The notes: generated by a model not told the origin, from the letters alone. DNA of 11,132 nt from UBA1138 sp036338615 (GCA_036338615.1 JAYZBT010000369.1:1-11132), one strand, 5' to 3'. Numbered from the stretch's first letter, positions 1-7,145 are shown. Made by a program: numbers and translations.

Positions 1-161
1 ACGTGCGCAAGGCGCTCAAGCAGGCGTACCGCATTCTCTTCAGCTCGAACCTGAATCTCTCACAGGCGCTCGAACGGGCCGACACCGAAGCGGAAGCGAT
101 TCCCGAGGTGCGACACCTGCTCGAGTTCATCCGGGCGGGCGGGCGCGGAATCACCCTTTAG
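1..161 (+). CDS. lpxA: LpxA, UDP-N-acetylglucosamine O-acyltransferase, C-terminal end only
   Basis: The window opens inside this gene; the reading frame starts at base 3 and gives the last 52 residues before TAG at 159-161. The visible part matches the alpha-helical C-terminal domain of LpxA: an LKQAYRILF segment, an acidic helix with ALERAD, then PEVRHLLEFI and a terminal GGRGITL. That ending (helix, then F-I, a short gap and R-G-I) is typical of LpxA. LpxA is cytoplasmic and transfers the 3-hydroxyacyl chain from acyl-ACP to UDP-GlcNAc, the first step of lipid A synthesis. The left-handed beta-helix with the catalytic histidine lies outside the window, so activity cannot be judged. It is followed 19 bases later by a small membrane-protein gene and then lpxB, the usual lpxA-lpxB order with an insertion. 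The identification rests on a short stretch but is well supported by context. Confidence 0.88.
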   Translation, partial: VRKALKQAYRILFSSNLNLSQALERADTEAEAIPEVRHLLEFIRAGGRGITL

Positions 162-180
162 CAGCACGGGAGACCCTCAC

Positions 181-315
181 ATGTCACTCATTCGTGTGCG
201 CCGCAGACGCAAAAAGAACTGGATCGCCGCCACCAAAGGAATGTCGTCTCGGCGTCTGATGACCCTGCTCGCCCTCACGATCGGGTTCATCTGGTTCATC
301 GGCTGGCGATATTAG
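181..315 (+). CDS. Small single-span membrane protein (44 aa) between lpxA and lpxB
   Basis: I do not recognise this protein. It starts at ATG 181 with GGGAGA (168-173) at good spacing and ends at TAG 313-315. Residues 1-25 are very basic (RVRRRRKK at 6-12, later SSRR), and residues 26-42 are one hydrophobic segment (LMTLLALTIGFIWFIGW) ending in RY. The positive-inside rule places the N-terminus in the cytoplasm and the C-terminus at or just beyond the outer face. About 33 of 44 codons end in G or C, whereas the other forward frame over the same bases (the lpxB frame upstream of its start) has weak third-position bias; this supports real coding. It lies in the lpx run, and its stop codon overlaps the apparent start of lpxB, so it may be a small partner of the lipid A enzymes or simply couple translation into lpxB. 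It is below the size cut-off of many gene callers. No function is assigned. Confidence 0.7.
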   Translation: MSLIRVRRRRKKNWIAATKGMSSRRLMTLLALTIGFIWFIGWRY

Positions 316-1441
316 TGTCTCGTCCTCGCCGAGGGTTCTTCTTCTAGCGGGCGAGGCCTCCGGCGACCATCATGGCGCCGGCGTCGCCCGGGCTCTGCGC
401 GCACGCCTTCCAAGCGTCCGCTTGATCGGGCTCGGCGGCCCGCTCATGGAGCGGGAAGGCGTGGAGTTGCTCGCCGGACTCGACCAGCTGGCGGTCATGG
501 GCTTCACGGAGATCGTGGGCCGGCTCGAGTTCTTCCGGGAACTCGAAAGGCGTCTCGTGGAGGAGCTCTGGGCGGCAGATCTGGTCGTTGCCATCGATTA
601 TCCCGGCTTCAACATGCGCATCGCCCGCGCGGCGCACGAGATAGGATGTCCGGTGCTTTATTACATCGCGCCCAAGGTCTGGGCGTCCCGCCCCGGACGA
701 GCCAAGCGGCTGGCGGAAGTGACGGACCGGGTCGCGGTCATCTTCCCCTTCGAGGTCGAGATCCTGGAGCAGGCGGGAGCCACGGTCGAGTACGTCGGCA
801 ACCCGCTGCTCGAGCGAACGGACGATGTGGCGGACGCATCGACTTTTCACGAGACGTGGGGACTGGATCGGGACCGGCCCATCTTGGCAATCTTGCCGGG
901 CTCCAGAAAACAGGAGATCGCTCGGCATCTCGATCTCTTCTGCGAGGCGGCCGAACGGGTATGCCGGGCTCTGCCCGACGTGCAGCCCGTGATCTCGAAG
1001 GCGACTACGTTGCCAAAGGAGCTCTTCGACCGCACAGCGTTCCCGGTCGTGGAGGACACCCGCGCTCTGCTTCGTCACGCGCGCGCGGGCTTGGTCAAGT
1101 CCGGGACATCGACCTTGGAGGCCGCGCTCGAGTCGACCCCGTTGGTCGTGGCGTATCGCATGGCTCCTCTCTCGTGGGAGATCACGAAGCGCATGCTGCG
1201 CGTGAAGAACGTGTCGCTGACCAACTTGGTCGCGGGTGCGGACGTCGTTCCCGAGCTGCTGCAGTACGCGGCGGTCCCCGAGCGAATGGCAGAGCTTCTC
1301 GTTCCACTTTTCGACGACGCCAGCTCGGCCTATCGCAGCCAGATCGATGGGCTGTCCAGAATCAGGGGCCTGCTGGGTACGCCGGGCGCCTCCGAGAGAG
1401 TCGCGGAGCTCGGCATTGGCCTGCTCGAGGCTCGATCGTGA
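311..1441 (+). CDS. lpxB: LpxB, lipid-A-disaccharide synthase (start codon uncertain)
   Basis: This membrane-associated GT19 glycosyltransferase joins UDP-2,3-diacylglucosamine and lipid X to form the disaccharide core of lipid A. The family motif LLLAGEASGD (codons from 338) lies upstream of the first conventional start, TTG 422, so the gene must begin earlier. Further motifs, counted from 311, are GLGGPLM near 39-46, LAVMGFTE near 60-67, AIDYPGFN with Asp96 (equivalent to the catalytic Asp98 of E. coli), LPGSRKQEI and KSGTSTLEAAL. NLVAG...VPELLQ lies near the end. No ATG, GTG or TTG is in frame between the upstream stop (260-262) and 422. The only plausible in-frame start is ATT 311, overlapping the preceding TAG, which gives 376 aa against 382 in E. 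coli. Alternatively one G is missing in the GGG at 333-335 and GTG 315 is the true start. The stop overlaps the next gene's GTG. Function is certain; the 5' end is not. Confidence 0.95.
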   Translation: MSVSSSPRVLLLAGEASGDHHGAGVARALRARLPSVRLIGLGGPLMEREGVELLAGLDQLAVMGFTEIVGRLEFFRELERRLVEELWAADLVVAIDYPGFNMRIARAAHEIGCPVLYYIAPKVWASRPGRAKRLAEVTDRVAVIFPFEVEILEQAGATVEYVGNPLLERTDDVADASTFHETWGLDRDRPILAILPGSRKQEIARHLDLFCEAAERVCRALPDVQPVISKATTLPKELFDRTAFPVVEDTRALLRHARAGLVKSGTSTLEAALESTPLVVAYRMAPLSWEITKRMLRVKNVSLTNLVAGADVVPELLQYAAVPERMAELLVPLFDDASSAYRSQIDGLSRIRGLLGTPGASERVAELGIGLLEARS

Positions 1442-2082
1442 AACTCGGCTTCGAGGCCGCCGGAGTGCTCGGCGCGGGCCTGGTCGGCGCGCTCTTCATG
1501 ACTACGCGTGTTCGGCGCGTCGGGGCGGAGCACTACCTGCGATTCAGACAGGACGGCAAGCCGGTCATCTTCGTCTGTTGGCACGGTCAGATGCTCCCGT
1601 GGGTCCACTACCACCGTGGCGAGGGGATCGTCGTGCTCGTCAGTGAGCACGCCGACGGCGAGTACATCACGCGGATCATCGAGCGGAACGGCTTCGGCAC
1701 CGTACGCGGGTCGAGCACACGCGGGGCCACCAAGGGCCTGCGTGGCCTCGTGCGGGCCGCGAGAGCGGGCAGGGACCTAGCGTTGACGCCCGATGGTCCG
1801 AGGGGACCCAAGGGCGTATTCAAGACGGGAGCGCTGTCGGTCGCCCGGATGACTGGCCTCCCGATCATTCCGCTGGCGGTCGGAGCGTCGTCGGGCTGGC
1901 ACCTGGGGAGTTGGGACGGCTTTCTCGTGCCCAAGCCGCTTTGCAAGGTCCAGCTGGAGTACCTGCCGCCACGGTTTGTCCCCCGGGACGCCGACGATGC
2001 GGAGCTGGACCACATGGGCGCGCAGATCGGCGAGGAATTGAACGCTCATGCGGCTAGGCTGAACCCCGGCTGGGGCGCATGA
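1438..2082 (+). CDS. DUF374-family lysophospholipid acyltransferase-like protein
   Basis: This 214-residue protein starts at GTG 1438, inside the lpxB stop (GTGA). The frame is open further upstream, but that part lies under lpxB and looks like noise. A hydrophobic N-terminus (about 5-21) suggests membrane attachment. Family signatures in order are CWHG (47-50), SEHADGEYI (69-77), VRGSSTRGA (89-97), LTPDGPRGP (116-124) and the TGLPIIPLAVG segment (139-149). These match DUF374 (PF04028), a relative of the PlsC/LPLAT acyltransferases often found beside lipid A and Kdo genes. The acceptor is not known from sequence. Sitting between lpxB and lpxK, it is a candidate for adding a secondary acyl chain to a lipid A precursor (an LpxL-like job), but this is inference. 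It overlaps lpxK by ATGA, so translation is probably coupled on both sides. Confidence 0.9.
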   Translation: MKLGFEAAGVLGAGLVGALFMTTRVRRVGAEHYLRFRQDGKPVIFVCWHGQMLPWVHYHRGEGIVVLVSEHADGEYITRIIERNGFGTVRGSSTRGATKGLRGLVRAARAGRDLALTPDGPRGPKGVFKTGALSVARMTGLPIIPLAVGASSGWHLGSWDGFLVPKPLCKVQLEYLPPRFVPRDADDAELDHMGAQIGEELNAHAARLNPGWGA

Positions 2083-3122
2083 GGCGCCGCCGAGCCATCG
2101 GGGCGGGCTTGAGGGCGGCGTTGTCGATATTCCCCCGCCGGGCGTGGGCGGGTGAGGCTGGGGTACTCGGGCACGTGGTCTCCGGCGCGCTCACTCCTGT
2201 TTCCTGGGCATACGGTCTGGGCGTCTCGGTCAGGAATCGCGCGCTCGACCGCTTCGGGGGACAGCAGGTGCCGGGGCTCCGTGTCGTCTGCGTCGGCAAC
2301 CTCGCGGTGGGCGGGACGGGCAAGACGCCCGTTGCTGCCTGGATCGCACGTTTCCTGATCGCCAGGGGTGTGCCCGCGGCCATCTTATCGCGTGGCTACG
2401 GAAGCGACGAACTCGCGCTACACAGCCGGTGGAACCCGGACGTGCCAGTGGAGGCCGATTCCGATCGAATTCTCGCGGCCGAGCGGGCGCGTGACGCCGG
2501 TGCACTTGTTGCCGTCCTCGACGATGGCTTTCAGCATCGCCGACTCGCGCGCGATCTCGATCTGGTCCTGTTGGCGGCCGAGGATCGCTTCCCCGGCCGC
2601 CTGCTGCCCGCCGGACCTTATCGGGAGCCCGCGGCGGCCCTCGCGCGCGCGGACGCAATCCTGATCACCCGTCGCACCGCGTCCCTGGTGCGTGCGAGGG
2701 CTCTCGCGGGGGCTGTGCGTCGTGTCGCGCCCTCGCGTCCGATCGCAATGGTATATCTCGCACCCGACGCGTGGCGCGACCTGAGCGGCGGCCCGGCCGC
2801 GGCGCCTGTGGGTGGGGTACTCGCCGTTTCCGCGGTGGCCCGACCCGACGACTTCCGCGAGAATGTCGCGTCGATCCTGGACGGCGGGGTGGGGCTGTTG
2901 GCATACCCCGACCACCACGAGTATTCCGACGTCGACGTGCGGCGGATGGTGAGCGAGGCGAGCGGTCGAGCCCTCGTCGTCACGGAGAAGGACGCGGTAA
3001 AGCTGGGGGCGTGGGCTACAGAGCTGCCCGACGCGCGGGTTCTGACGCAACGCCTCGTTTGGGAGTCGGGCCGCGAGGAAATCGAAATGAGACTTGGCTG
3101 GCTCGCCGGGGGACATCAGTGA
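2079..3122 (+). CDS. lpxK: LpxK, tetraacyldisaccharide 4'-kinase
   Basis: LpxK phosphorylates the 4' position of the tetraacyldisaccharide to make lipid IVA, at the inner face of the cytoplasmic membrane. The 347-residue protein starts at ATG 2079, overlapping the previous stop. A hydrophobic N-terminal stretch (about 29-50) fits the membrane-anchoring helix. The P-loop is CVGNLAVGGTGKTP (71-84), followed by LSRGYG (103-108), DE at 110-111 (the GDEP position, whose Asp is the catalytic base in Aquifex LpxK), LDDGFQHRR (147-155), RLLPAGPYREP (174-183), YPDHHEYS (276-283, with the partner histidine) and VTEKDAVKL (301-309). All expected catalytic residues appear present. The roughly 20 residues that usually separate RGYG from GDE in proteobacterial LpxK are missing, so the two motifs are nearly fused. 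Its stop overlaps the rlmH start (GTGA at 3119). Confidence 0.96.
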   Translation: MRRRRAIGAGLRAALSIFPRRAWAGEAGVLGHVVSGALTPVSWAYGLGVSVRNRALDRFGGQQVPGLRVVCVGNLAVGGTGKTPVAAWIARFLIARGVPAAILSRGYGSDELALHSRWNPDVPVEADSDRILAAERARDAGALVAVLDDGFQHRRLARDLDLVLLAAEDRFPGRLLPAGPYREPAAALARADAILITRRTASLVRARALAGAVRRVAPSRPIAMVYLAPDAWRDLSGGPAAAPVGGVLAVSAVARPDDFRENVASILDGGVGLLAYPDHHEYSDVDVRRMVSEASGRALVVTEKDAVKLGAWATELPDARVLTQRLVWESGREEIEMRLGWLAGGHQ

Positions 3123-3589
3123 AGCTGCTCGTGGTGGCCGTAGGCAAGGTGAGGGGCGCGCTCGCGCCGGTGGTGGCGGACTACGAGCGCCGCGCCGGGC
3201 ACTATTGGAAGTTGGTGGTCGAAGAAGTGGACGCGGGGACACGGGGCGGCTCGAAGGACTCGGAATCCGTCATGACGGCAGAAGCCGAGCGCCTGCTGGC
3301 CCGGGTGCCGAACGAGTTGGAGTTGATTGCGCTGCCGCGCGGGGGCAAGCCGATGGGCTCGCTGGAACTATCGGGGTATCTACAGGAGCATGCGGTCCGA
3401 TCGTCCGCTGGCGTCGCTTTTGTGATCGGAGGCGCGCACGGCCTCGGACGCAGCGTGCTCCAGCGAGCCCGAAGACGGCTCTCACTGTCGTCCATGACGT
3501 TGCCGCACGAGGTCGCCCGGGTCGTTCTGGCGGAACAACTCTACCGCGCGGGCACGATCGCCCGTGGCGAGCCGTACCACAAAGGCTGA
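3119..3589 (+). CDS. rlmH: RlmH, 23S rRNA (pseudouridine-1915-N3) methyltransferase
   Basis: RlmH is a small SPOUT-fold enzyme that uses S-adenosylmethionine to methylate N3 of pseudouridine 1915 in helix 69 of 23S rRNA, acting on assembled 70S ribosomes. The start is GTG 3119, which gives KLLVVAVGK right after the first residue, as the family has, and 156 aa against 155 in E. coli. Visible motifs are FVIGGAHGLG (101-110, the SAM-binding knot loop) and the C-terminal signature LSLSSMTLPH (121-130), with ARVVLAEQLYRA (133-144) and EPYHKG (151-156). The protein is complete with no missing key residue. It overlaps lpxK by 4 bases and lies 4 bases before bshC, so it seems to share a transcript with envelope and thiol genes; no functional tie to them is evident. 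Confidence 0.97.
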   Translation: MKLLVVAVGKVRGALAPVVADYERRAGHYWKLVVEEVDAGTRGGSKDSESVMTAEAERLLARVPNELELIALPRGGKPMGSLELSGYLQEHAVRSSAGVAFVIGGAHGLGRSVLQRARRRLSLSSMTLPHEVARVVLAEQLYRAGTIARGEPYHKG

Positions 3590-3593
3590 CTCC

Positions 3594-5195
3594 ATGGAAT
3601 TGATCGTAGGTCGTCCGGCCGGCTCCCGAGTCGTGCAGGACTACGTGGAAGGGGAGGCCGCGGCCCGGCCGTTCTTCCCTCACGCTTTCTCCTCCCAGCA
3701 GGACTTCGTGGCGAAGGCCGCCGAAGTCGATGGTCGCTTCGATCGGGCGGCCAGGGAGCGCGCCGTGGAGGCGATCATCGTGCCGCCAGGGGGGGATGCG
3801 GCGCGGCTCGAGGAATTCGTCGAACGCGGTGGCTACATGGTCACCACGGGTCAGCAGCCCGCATTGTTCGGTGGGCCCTTGTACAACATTCACAAGGCGC
3901 TCACAGCGGTACGGATGGCGGAGGCGCTCGAGGCCACGCTCAGCAAGCCGGTGTTACCGGTATTCTGGGTGGCCTCCGAGGATCATGACTGGGCCGAGGC
4001 CAATCACACCGACCTGATCGGGGTCGACAACGAGCTCCATCGTTTCGAGATCGAAGCACCGGACCCCGACGTGCACCCCCCCATCCACCGAATTCCCTTA
4101 GGACCCTCAGTCTCGGGCACGGTCGAGATGTTTCTGCAAAGCCTTCCGCAGACAGAGTTTAGCGGTGAATACTTCGACCTGATTCGAGGATCTTTTACCC
4201 CGGGTGTGACGCTCTCCGAGGCCTTCCACGCGGTGTTCCAGCATTTGCTCGGCCGTTTCGGACTGTTTTTCACCGACGCGGCCCACCCCGCGGTCAAGCG
4301 CCACTCGGCACCCACGCTGTTGCGGGAGCTCGACCGATGTACGGAGTTCGAGGCCGTCCTGCGAAGCACCGCGGAAGGCCTCTCCGACGCGGGCTATGGG
4401 CTTCAAGTGCCCATCCTGGACGGCGGCGTGAACCTCTTCCTGGAGGGGCCGGCCGGTCGCGAGCGCTTGTACCGGGACGATGGCGGGTTTCGCCTTCGCA
4501 CTTCCGGTACGCACCTCTCGGCCGCCGAAGTGCGAAGCCGGCAGGCCGAAGCCCCGTCCGTGCTCAGCCCCAATGTTCTGCTCCGTCCCGTCGTCGAGAG
4601 CGTGGTCTTCCCGACGCTCTCCTACGTGGGGGGGCCCGGTGAGATAGCGTATTTCGCACAGTTGGGGGCCTACTTTCAGGCACACGGGCTGGAGATGCCG
4701 ATCGTCTGTCCACGGTTCGGCGTCACCCCCGTGGAGAGCAAGATTCGCAAGGTCCTGCAGAAGTTCGGGCTGGACGTGCAAGCGTTGCAGCGCCCCTTCC
4801 ACGAGGTCGCGCGTGATTTTGCTCGTGAGGAGGTGCCTGGCGAGGTCAAGAGGGCGCTCGGTGGCCTACGAGGCGCCATCGGTAAGGGTGTCGGGGAGCT
4901 ACAACAGGCCGTCAAATCCATCGATCCGACCCTGAAAGGGACGGTGCAGCACGTGCGCAGCCAGGCCTTCAGCGCGATCGACGATCTGGAGAAGAAGATC
5001 CTGCACGCGCTCAAGCGCGAGAACGAGATCGCGCTGTCTCAGCTCGCGAAAGCACAGGTGCATCTCTTCCCGAGTGGGAGGCCCGCCGAGCGCGTCCAGA
5101 ATCCCTTGTACTTCCTCACGAGGTACGGTGGCGCGGTTCTTGATTCCATGTACGATCAGTTTCGGGTGAACTTCGACCGACGGTCCCACGTATGA
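3594..5195 (+). CDS. bshC: BshC, bacillithiol biosynthesis cysteine-adding enzyme
   Basis: BshC is credited with the last step of bacillithiol synthesis, joining cysteine to GlcN-malate. ATG 3594 was chosen over GTG 3564 because AAAGG (3581-3585) sits 8 bases upstream and because MELIVGRPAG suits the family start. The result is 533 aa, close to the roughly 540 of Bacillus BshC. Diagnostic motifs are TTGQQPALFGGPLYNIHKAL (84-103) and PVFWVASEDHDWAEANH (122-138), both hallmarks of the family's nucleotide-binding Rossmann core. The C-terminal third contains a long helical, coiled-coil-like stretch (about residues 420-490) and then LFPSGRPAERVQNPLYFLTRYG. The partner genes bshA and bshB are not in this window and should be elsewhere if the pathway works. 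It is the last gene of the tightly packed run; 38 bases separate it from the next gene. Confidence 0.95.
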   Translation: MELIVGRPAGSRVVQDYVEGEAAARPFFPHAFSSQQDFVAKAAEVDGRFDRAARERAVEAIIVPPGGDAARLEEFVERGGYMVTTGQQPALFGGPLYNIHKALTAVRMAEALEATLSKPVLPVFWVASEDHDWAEANHTDLIGVDNELHRFEIEAPDPDVHPPIHRIPLGPSVSGTVEMFLQSLPQTEFSGEYFDLIRGSFTPGVTLSEAFHAVFQHLLGRFGLFFTDAAHPAVKRHSAPTLLRELDRCTEFEAVLRSTAEGLSDAGYGLQVPILDGGVNLFLEGPAGRERLYRDDGGFRLRTSGTHLSAAEVRSRQAEAPSVLSPNVLLRPVVESVVFPTLSYVGGPGEIAYFAQLGAYFQAHGLEMPIVCPRFGVTPVESKIRKVLQKFGLDVQALQRPFHEVARDFAREEVPGEVKRALGGLRGAIGKGVGELQQAVKSIDPTLKGTVQHVRSQAFSAIDDLEKKILHALKRENEIALSQLAKAQVHLFPSGRPAERVQNPLYFLTRYGGAVLDSMYDQFRVNFDRRSHV

Positions 5196-5233
5196 TCTGT
5201 TGTGTTGTACGCCCCGCCTTCTAACTTCGGGCC

Positions 5234-5518
5234 ATGTTCCTTCAGCTGATTCTGATCCTCGTCGTCCTCATCCCGCTTCTGGCGATCGTGCTCGATTCGT
5301 CGGTCGGGCGCGCTTTGGCGTCCCGTCTCGAGCGCCGCAGCTCGGACGGCGGACAAGATCTCATGGTGGAACGCATCGCGTTTGTCGAGGGCGAGATGGA
5401 GCGACTGACCGGGGAGATCGCGCGCCTGGACGAGGAGAGTCAATTCGTGACCAAGCTGCTCTCGGAGCGGTCGGAGTCTGAAGCCGCCGCTCGCCCCTCG
5501 GGTGACGACCCCGTCTGA
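5234..5518 (+). CDS. Small membrane-anchored coiled-coil protein (94 aa) upstream of murJ
   Basis: I do not recognise this protein. Residues 2-20 are one hydrophobic segment (LQLILILVVLIPLLAIVL near 3-20). A short linker (VGRALASRLERRSSDGG) and a charged helix follow, with hydrophobic residues in heptad-like spacing (V45, I48, V51, M55, L58, I62, L65, F71, L75). The tail is acidic. The layout resembles small membrane scaffold proteins, with one N-terminal span and a probable cytoplasmic coiled coil, like PspB or LapA-type proteins; similarity to any one family is not clear enough to name. The start is ATG 5234, with no strong ribosome binding site. The last 17 bases overlap murJ, which starts at GTG 5502, so the two genes are probably co-translated. 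A role alongside MurJ or as a local membrane scaffold is inference. Confidence 0.75.
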   Translation: MFLQLILILVVLIPLLAIVLDSSVGRALASRLERRSSDGGQDLMVERIAFVEGEMERLTGEIARLDEESQFVTKLLSERSESEAAARPSGDDPV

Positions 5519-7079
5519 CGAAGCGCCGTCCGGCTCCGGCCGGGAAGCCCGCGCTGCCACCAGGGTAGGCGCGGGCATCTTTTTGAGCCGCGTGCTCGGT
5601 TTGGTGCGCATGCAGCTCCGGGCCCACTTCCTGAGCACGAGCGACTTTGCGGACGCCTGGACCGTAGCGCTGAAACTGCCGAACACGATCCGCAATCTCT
5701 TGGGAGAAGGAACACTCTCGGCGTCGATGGTGCCGGTCTATTCCGAGTTCCTGGAGCAGGGGAGGCACGAAGACGCGAAGCGATTCGCCGGGGCTGTGCT
5801 GGGCATCGTCGCGGTCGCCGCGGGCGTGTTGGTCCTGCTGGGCGAGATCTTCGTGGCCCCGCTCGTTCGCCTGCTGCTCTTCGACGGCTTCCCGGAGAAG
5901 CAGGACCTCACGATCACGCTGGTGCGCGTTCTCCTTCCCATGAGCGGCATCTTCGTGATCTCGGGTTGGGCCATGGGTGTGCTGGACAGCCATCGGCGTT
6001 TCTTCGTGTCGTACGTGGCGCCGGTGTTCTGGAACCTCGCTTTGATTTCCACACTGGCCGCCGGAGGCTTCTACTGGGGTTTGGGACAGCGCGATCTGGC
6101 GGTGGCTCTCGCGTGGGGGGCGCTCGTCGGCGGTGGGCTGCAGTTGGCTTTCGTGACACCCTTCGTACTCCGGCATCTGGGTGTTCTCCGTCCTTCGTTG
6201 GGCAGAGGCGTCGCCGGAGTTCCAGAGGCGATTCGCAACTGGGTGCCCGTGGTCGCGGCGCGCGGCGTCGTCAACGTGAGCAGTCTTATCGAAGCGTTGC
6301 TCGCGGCCCGACTGACCGTCGGCGCGGTTGCGATTTTGGGATACGCACAGACGTTCTACCTGCTTCCCATCTCCCTCTTCGGGATCGCCGTCGCGGCTTC
6401 CGAGCTACCCGAGCTCTCGCGCATGCGCGGCGAGGACCGGGAGGTACTCTCAGCGCGAGTGTCGGCGGCGCTGCTACGAGTCTCGTACTTCTTGATTCCG
6501 TCGGCGATCGGGTACCTTGCGCTCGGCGACGTGGTAATTGCCGCGTTCTTCCAACACGGCGAGTTCGGAGCGGCGCAGACGCTGGTTACCTGGGCGGTGC
6601 TGGCGGCGTTCGCGGTCGGCCTGCCTGCCTCTTCGAGTTCGCGCGCGCTCTCCTCAGTGTTCTACGCTCTCCGCGATACCAGAACGCCCGCCCGGATCGC
6701 GTATCTTCGGGTCGGCGTGTCGATCGTGATCGGCGTTCTCGCGATGTACCCGTTGGATCGCTACGGCTTCTCCGGCGTGCGCCTCGGCGCAGTTGGCCTC
6801 GCGCTGGGTGCGTCCTGCGCCGCCTGGCTCGAATACGTCATGTTGCGGCGCGCTCTGGGCCGGGAGATCGGCCCCCACGGACCCGCGGTGGCGCCGATCG
6901 TGCGGTTGGTATTCGCGGGGGCGCTCGCGGCGGGCGCGGGTGTGACGCTGCAGCTGATCCTACCGCCGGCGCCGCCTTGGCTCGTCGCCCTGGAAACGCT
7001 CGTCCCGTTCGGTGTAGTCTACCTCGCCGCCGCGGCGCTGCTCGGGCAGGGGATCGATCTTCGTCGTTCCAGGTCGTAG
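5502..7079 (+). CDS. murJ: MurJ (MviN), lipid II flippase
   Basis: MurJ flips the peptidoglycan precursor lipid II from the inner to the outer face of the cytoplasmic membrane. This 525-residue protein is of usual length and has about 14 hydrophobic spans of the MOP exporter fold. Charged residues essential in E. coli MurJ have clear counterparts: Arg30 in SRVLG, Arg36 in LVRMQ, Asp51 in ADAW and Arg64 in TIRNLLGEG. The signature LLGEGTLSASMVPVYSEF (66-83) is intact. GTG 5502 lies in the end of the preceding small gene and has no good ribosome binding site, fitting coupling to that gene. The roughly 20 residues before the first span are soluble and rich in Ser, Gly and Ala, so a start a little further in cannot be excluded, although none is obvious. 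The C-terminus is a short basic tail after the last span. Confidence 0.96.
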   Translation: MTTPSDEAPSGSGREARAATRVGAGIFLSRVLGLVRMQLRAHFLSTSDFADAWTVALKLPNTIRNLLGEGTLSASMVPVYSEFLEQGRHEDAKRFAGAVLGIVAVAAGVLVLLGEIFVAPLVRLLLFDGFPEKQDLTITLVRVLLPMSGIFVISGWAMGVLDSHRRFFVSYVAPVFWNLALISTLAAGGFYWGLGQRDLAVALAWGALVGGGLQLAFVTPFVLRHLGVLRPSLGRGVAGVPEAIRNWVPVVAARGVVNVSSLIEALLAARLTVGAVAILGYAQTFYLLPISLFGIAVAASELPELSRMRGEDREVLSARVSAALLRVSYFLIPSAIGYLALGDVVIAAFFQHGEFGAAQTLVTWAVLAAFAVGLPASSSSRALSSVFYALRDTRTPARIAYLRVGVSIVIGVLAMYPLDRYGFSGVRLGAVGLALGASCAAWLEYVMLRRALGREIGPHGPAVAPIVRLVFAGALAAGAGVTLQLILPPAPPWLVALETLVPFGVVYLAAAALLGQGIDLRRSRS

Positions 7080-7132
7080 GCGGCGCTTCACATTCTGATT
7101 TGCCGGACGTCACCGGCGCCAACGACCACGCC

Positions 7133-7138
7133 AGGGAG
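7133..7138 (+). promoter_or_regulatory. Ribosome binding site of uvrC
   Basis: AGGGAG lies 7 bases before GTG 7146. It fixes that GTG as the start, which also places the GIY-YIG domain at its normal distance from the N-terminus. Confidence 0.75.
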
Positions 7139-7145
7139 CAACGCG

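Noticed and set aside
422..424. TTG as the lpxB start
   Set aside because: It would cut off the GEASGD motif and leave 339 aa, too short for the family.
344..1078. Minus-strand 244-codon frame opposite lpxB
   Set aside because: No domain is seen; lpxB motifs on the + strand explain the region.
646..1437. Upstream extension of the DUF374 frame
   Set aside because: It lies wholly under lpxB, is low-complexity Arg/Gly-rich, and the family begins near GTG 1438.
3564..3593. GTG 3564 as the bshC start
   Set aside because: It overlaps the conserved end of rlmH; ATG 3594 has a better-placed ribosome binding site.
5191..5196. TATGAT as a -10 box for the 94-residue gene
   Set aside because: No -35-like sequence lies 15-19 bases upstream; probably chance at the end of bshC.
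7087..7092. TTCACA as a -35 box for uvrC
   Set aside because: No -10-like sequence occurs at proper spacing in the 66-base gap.
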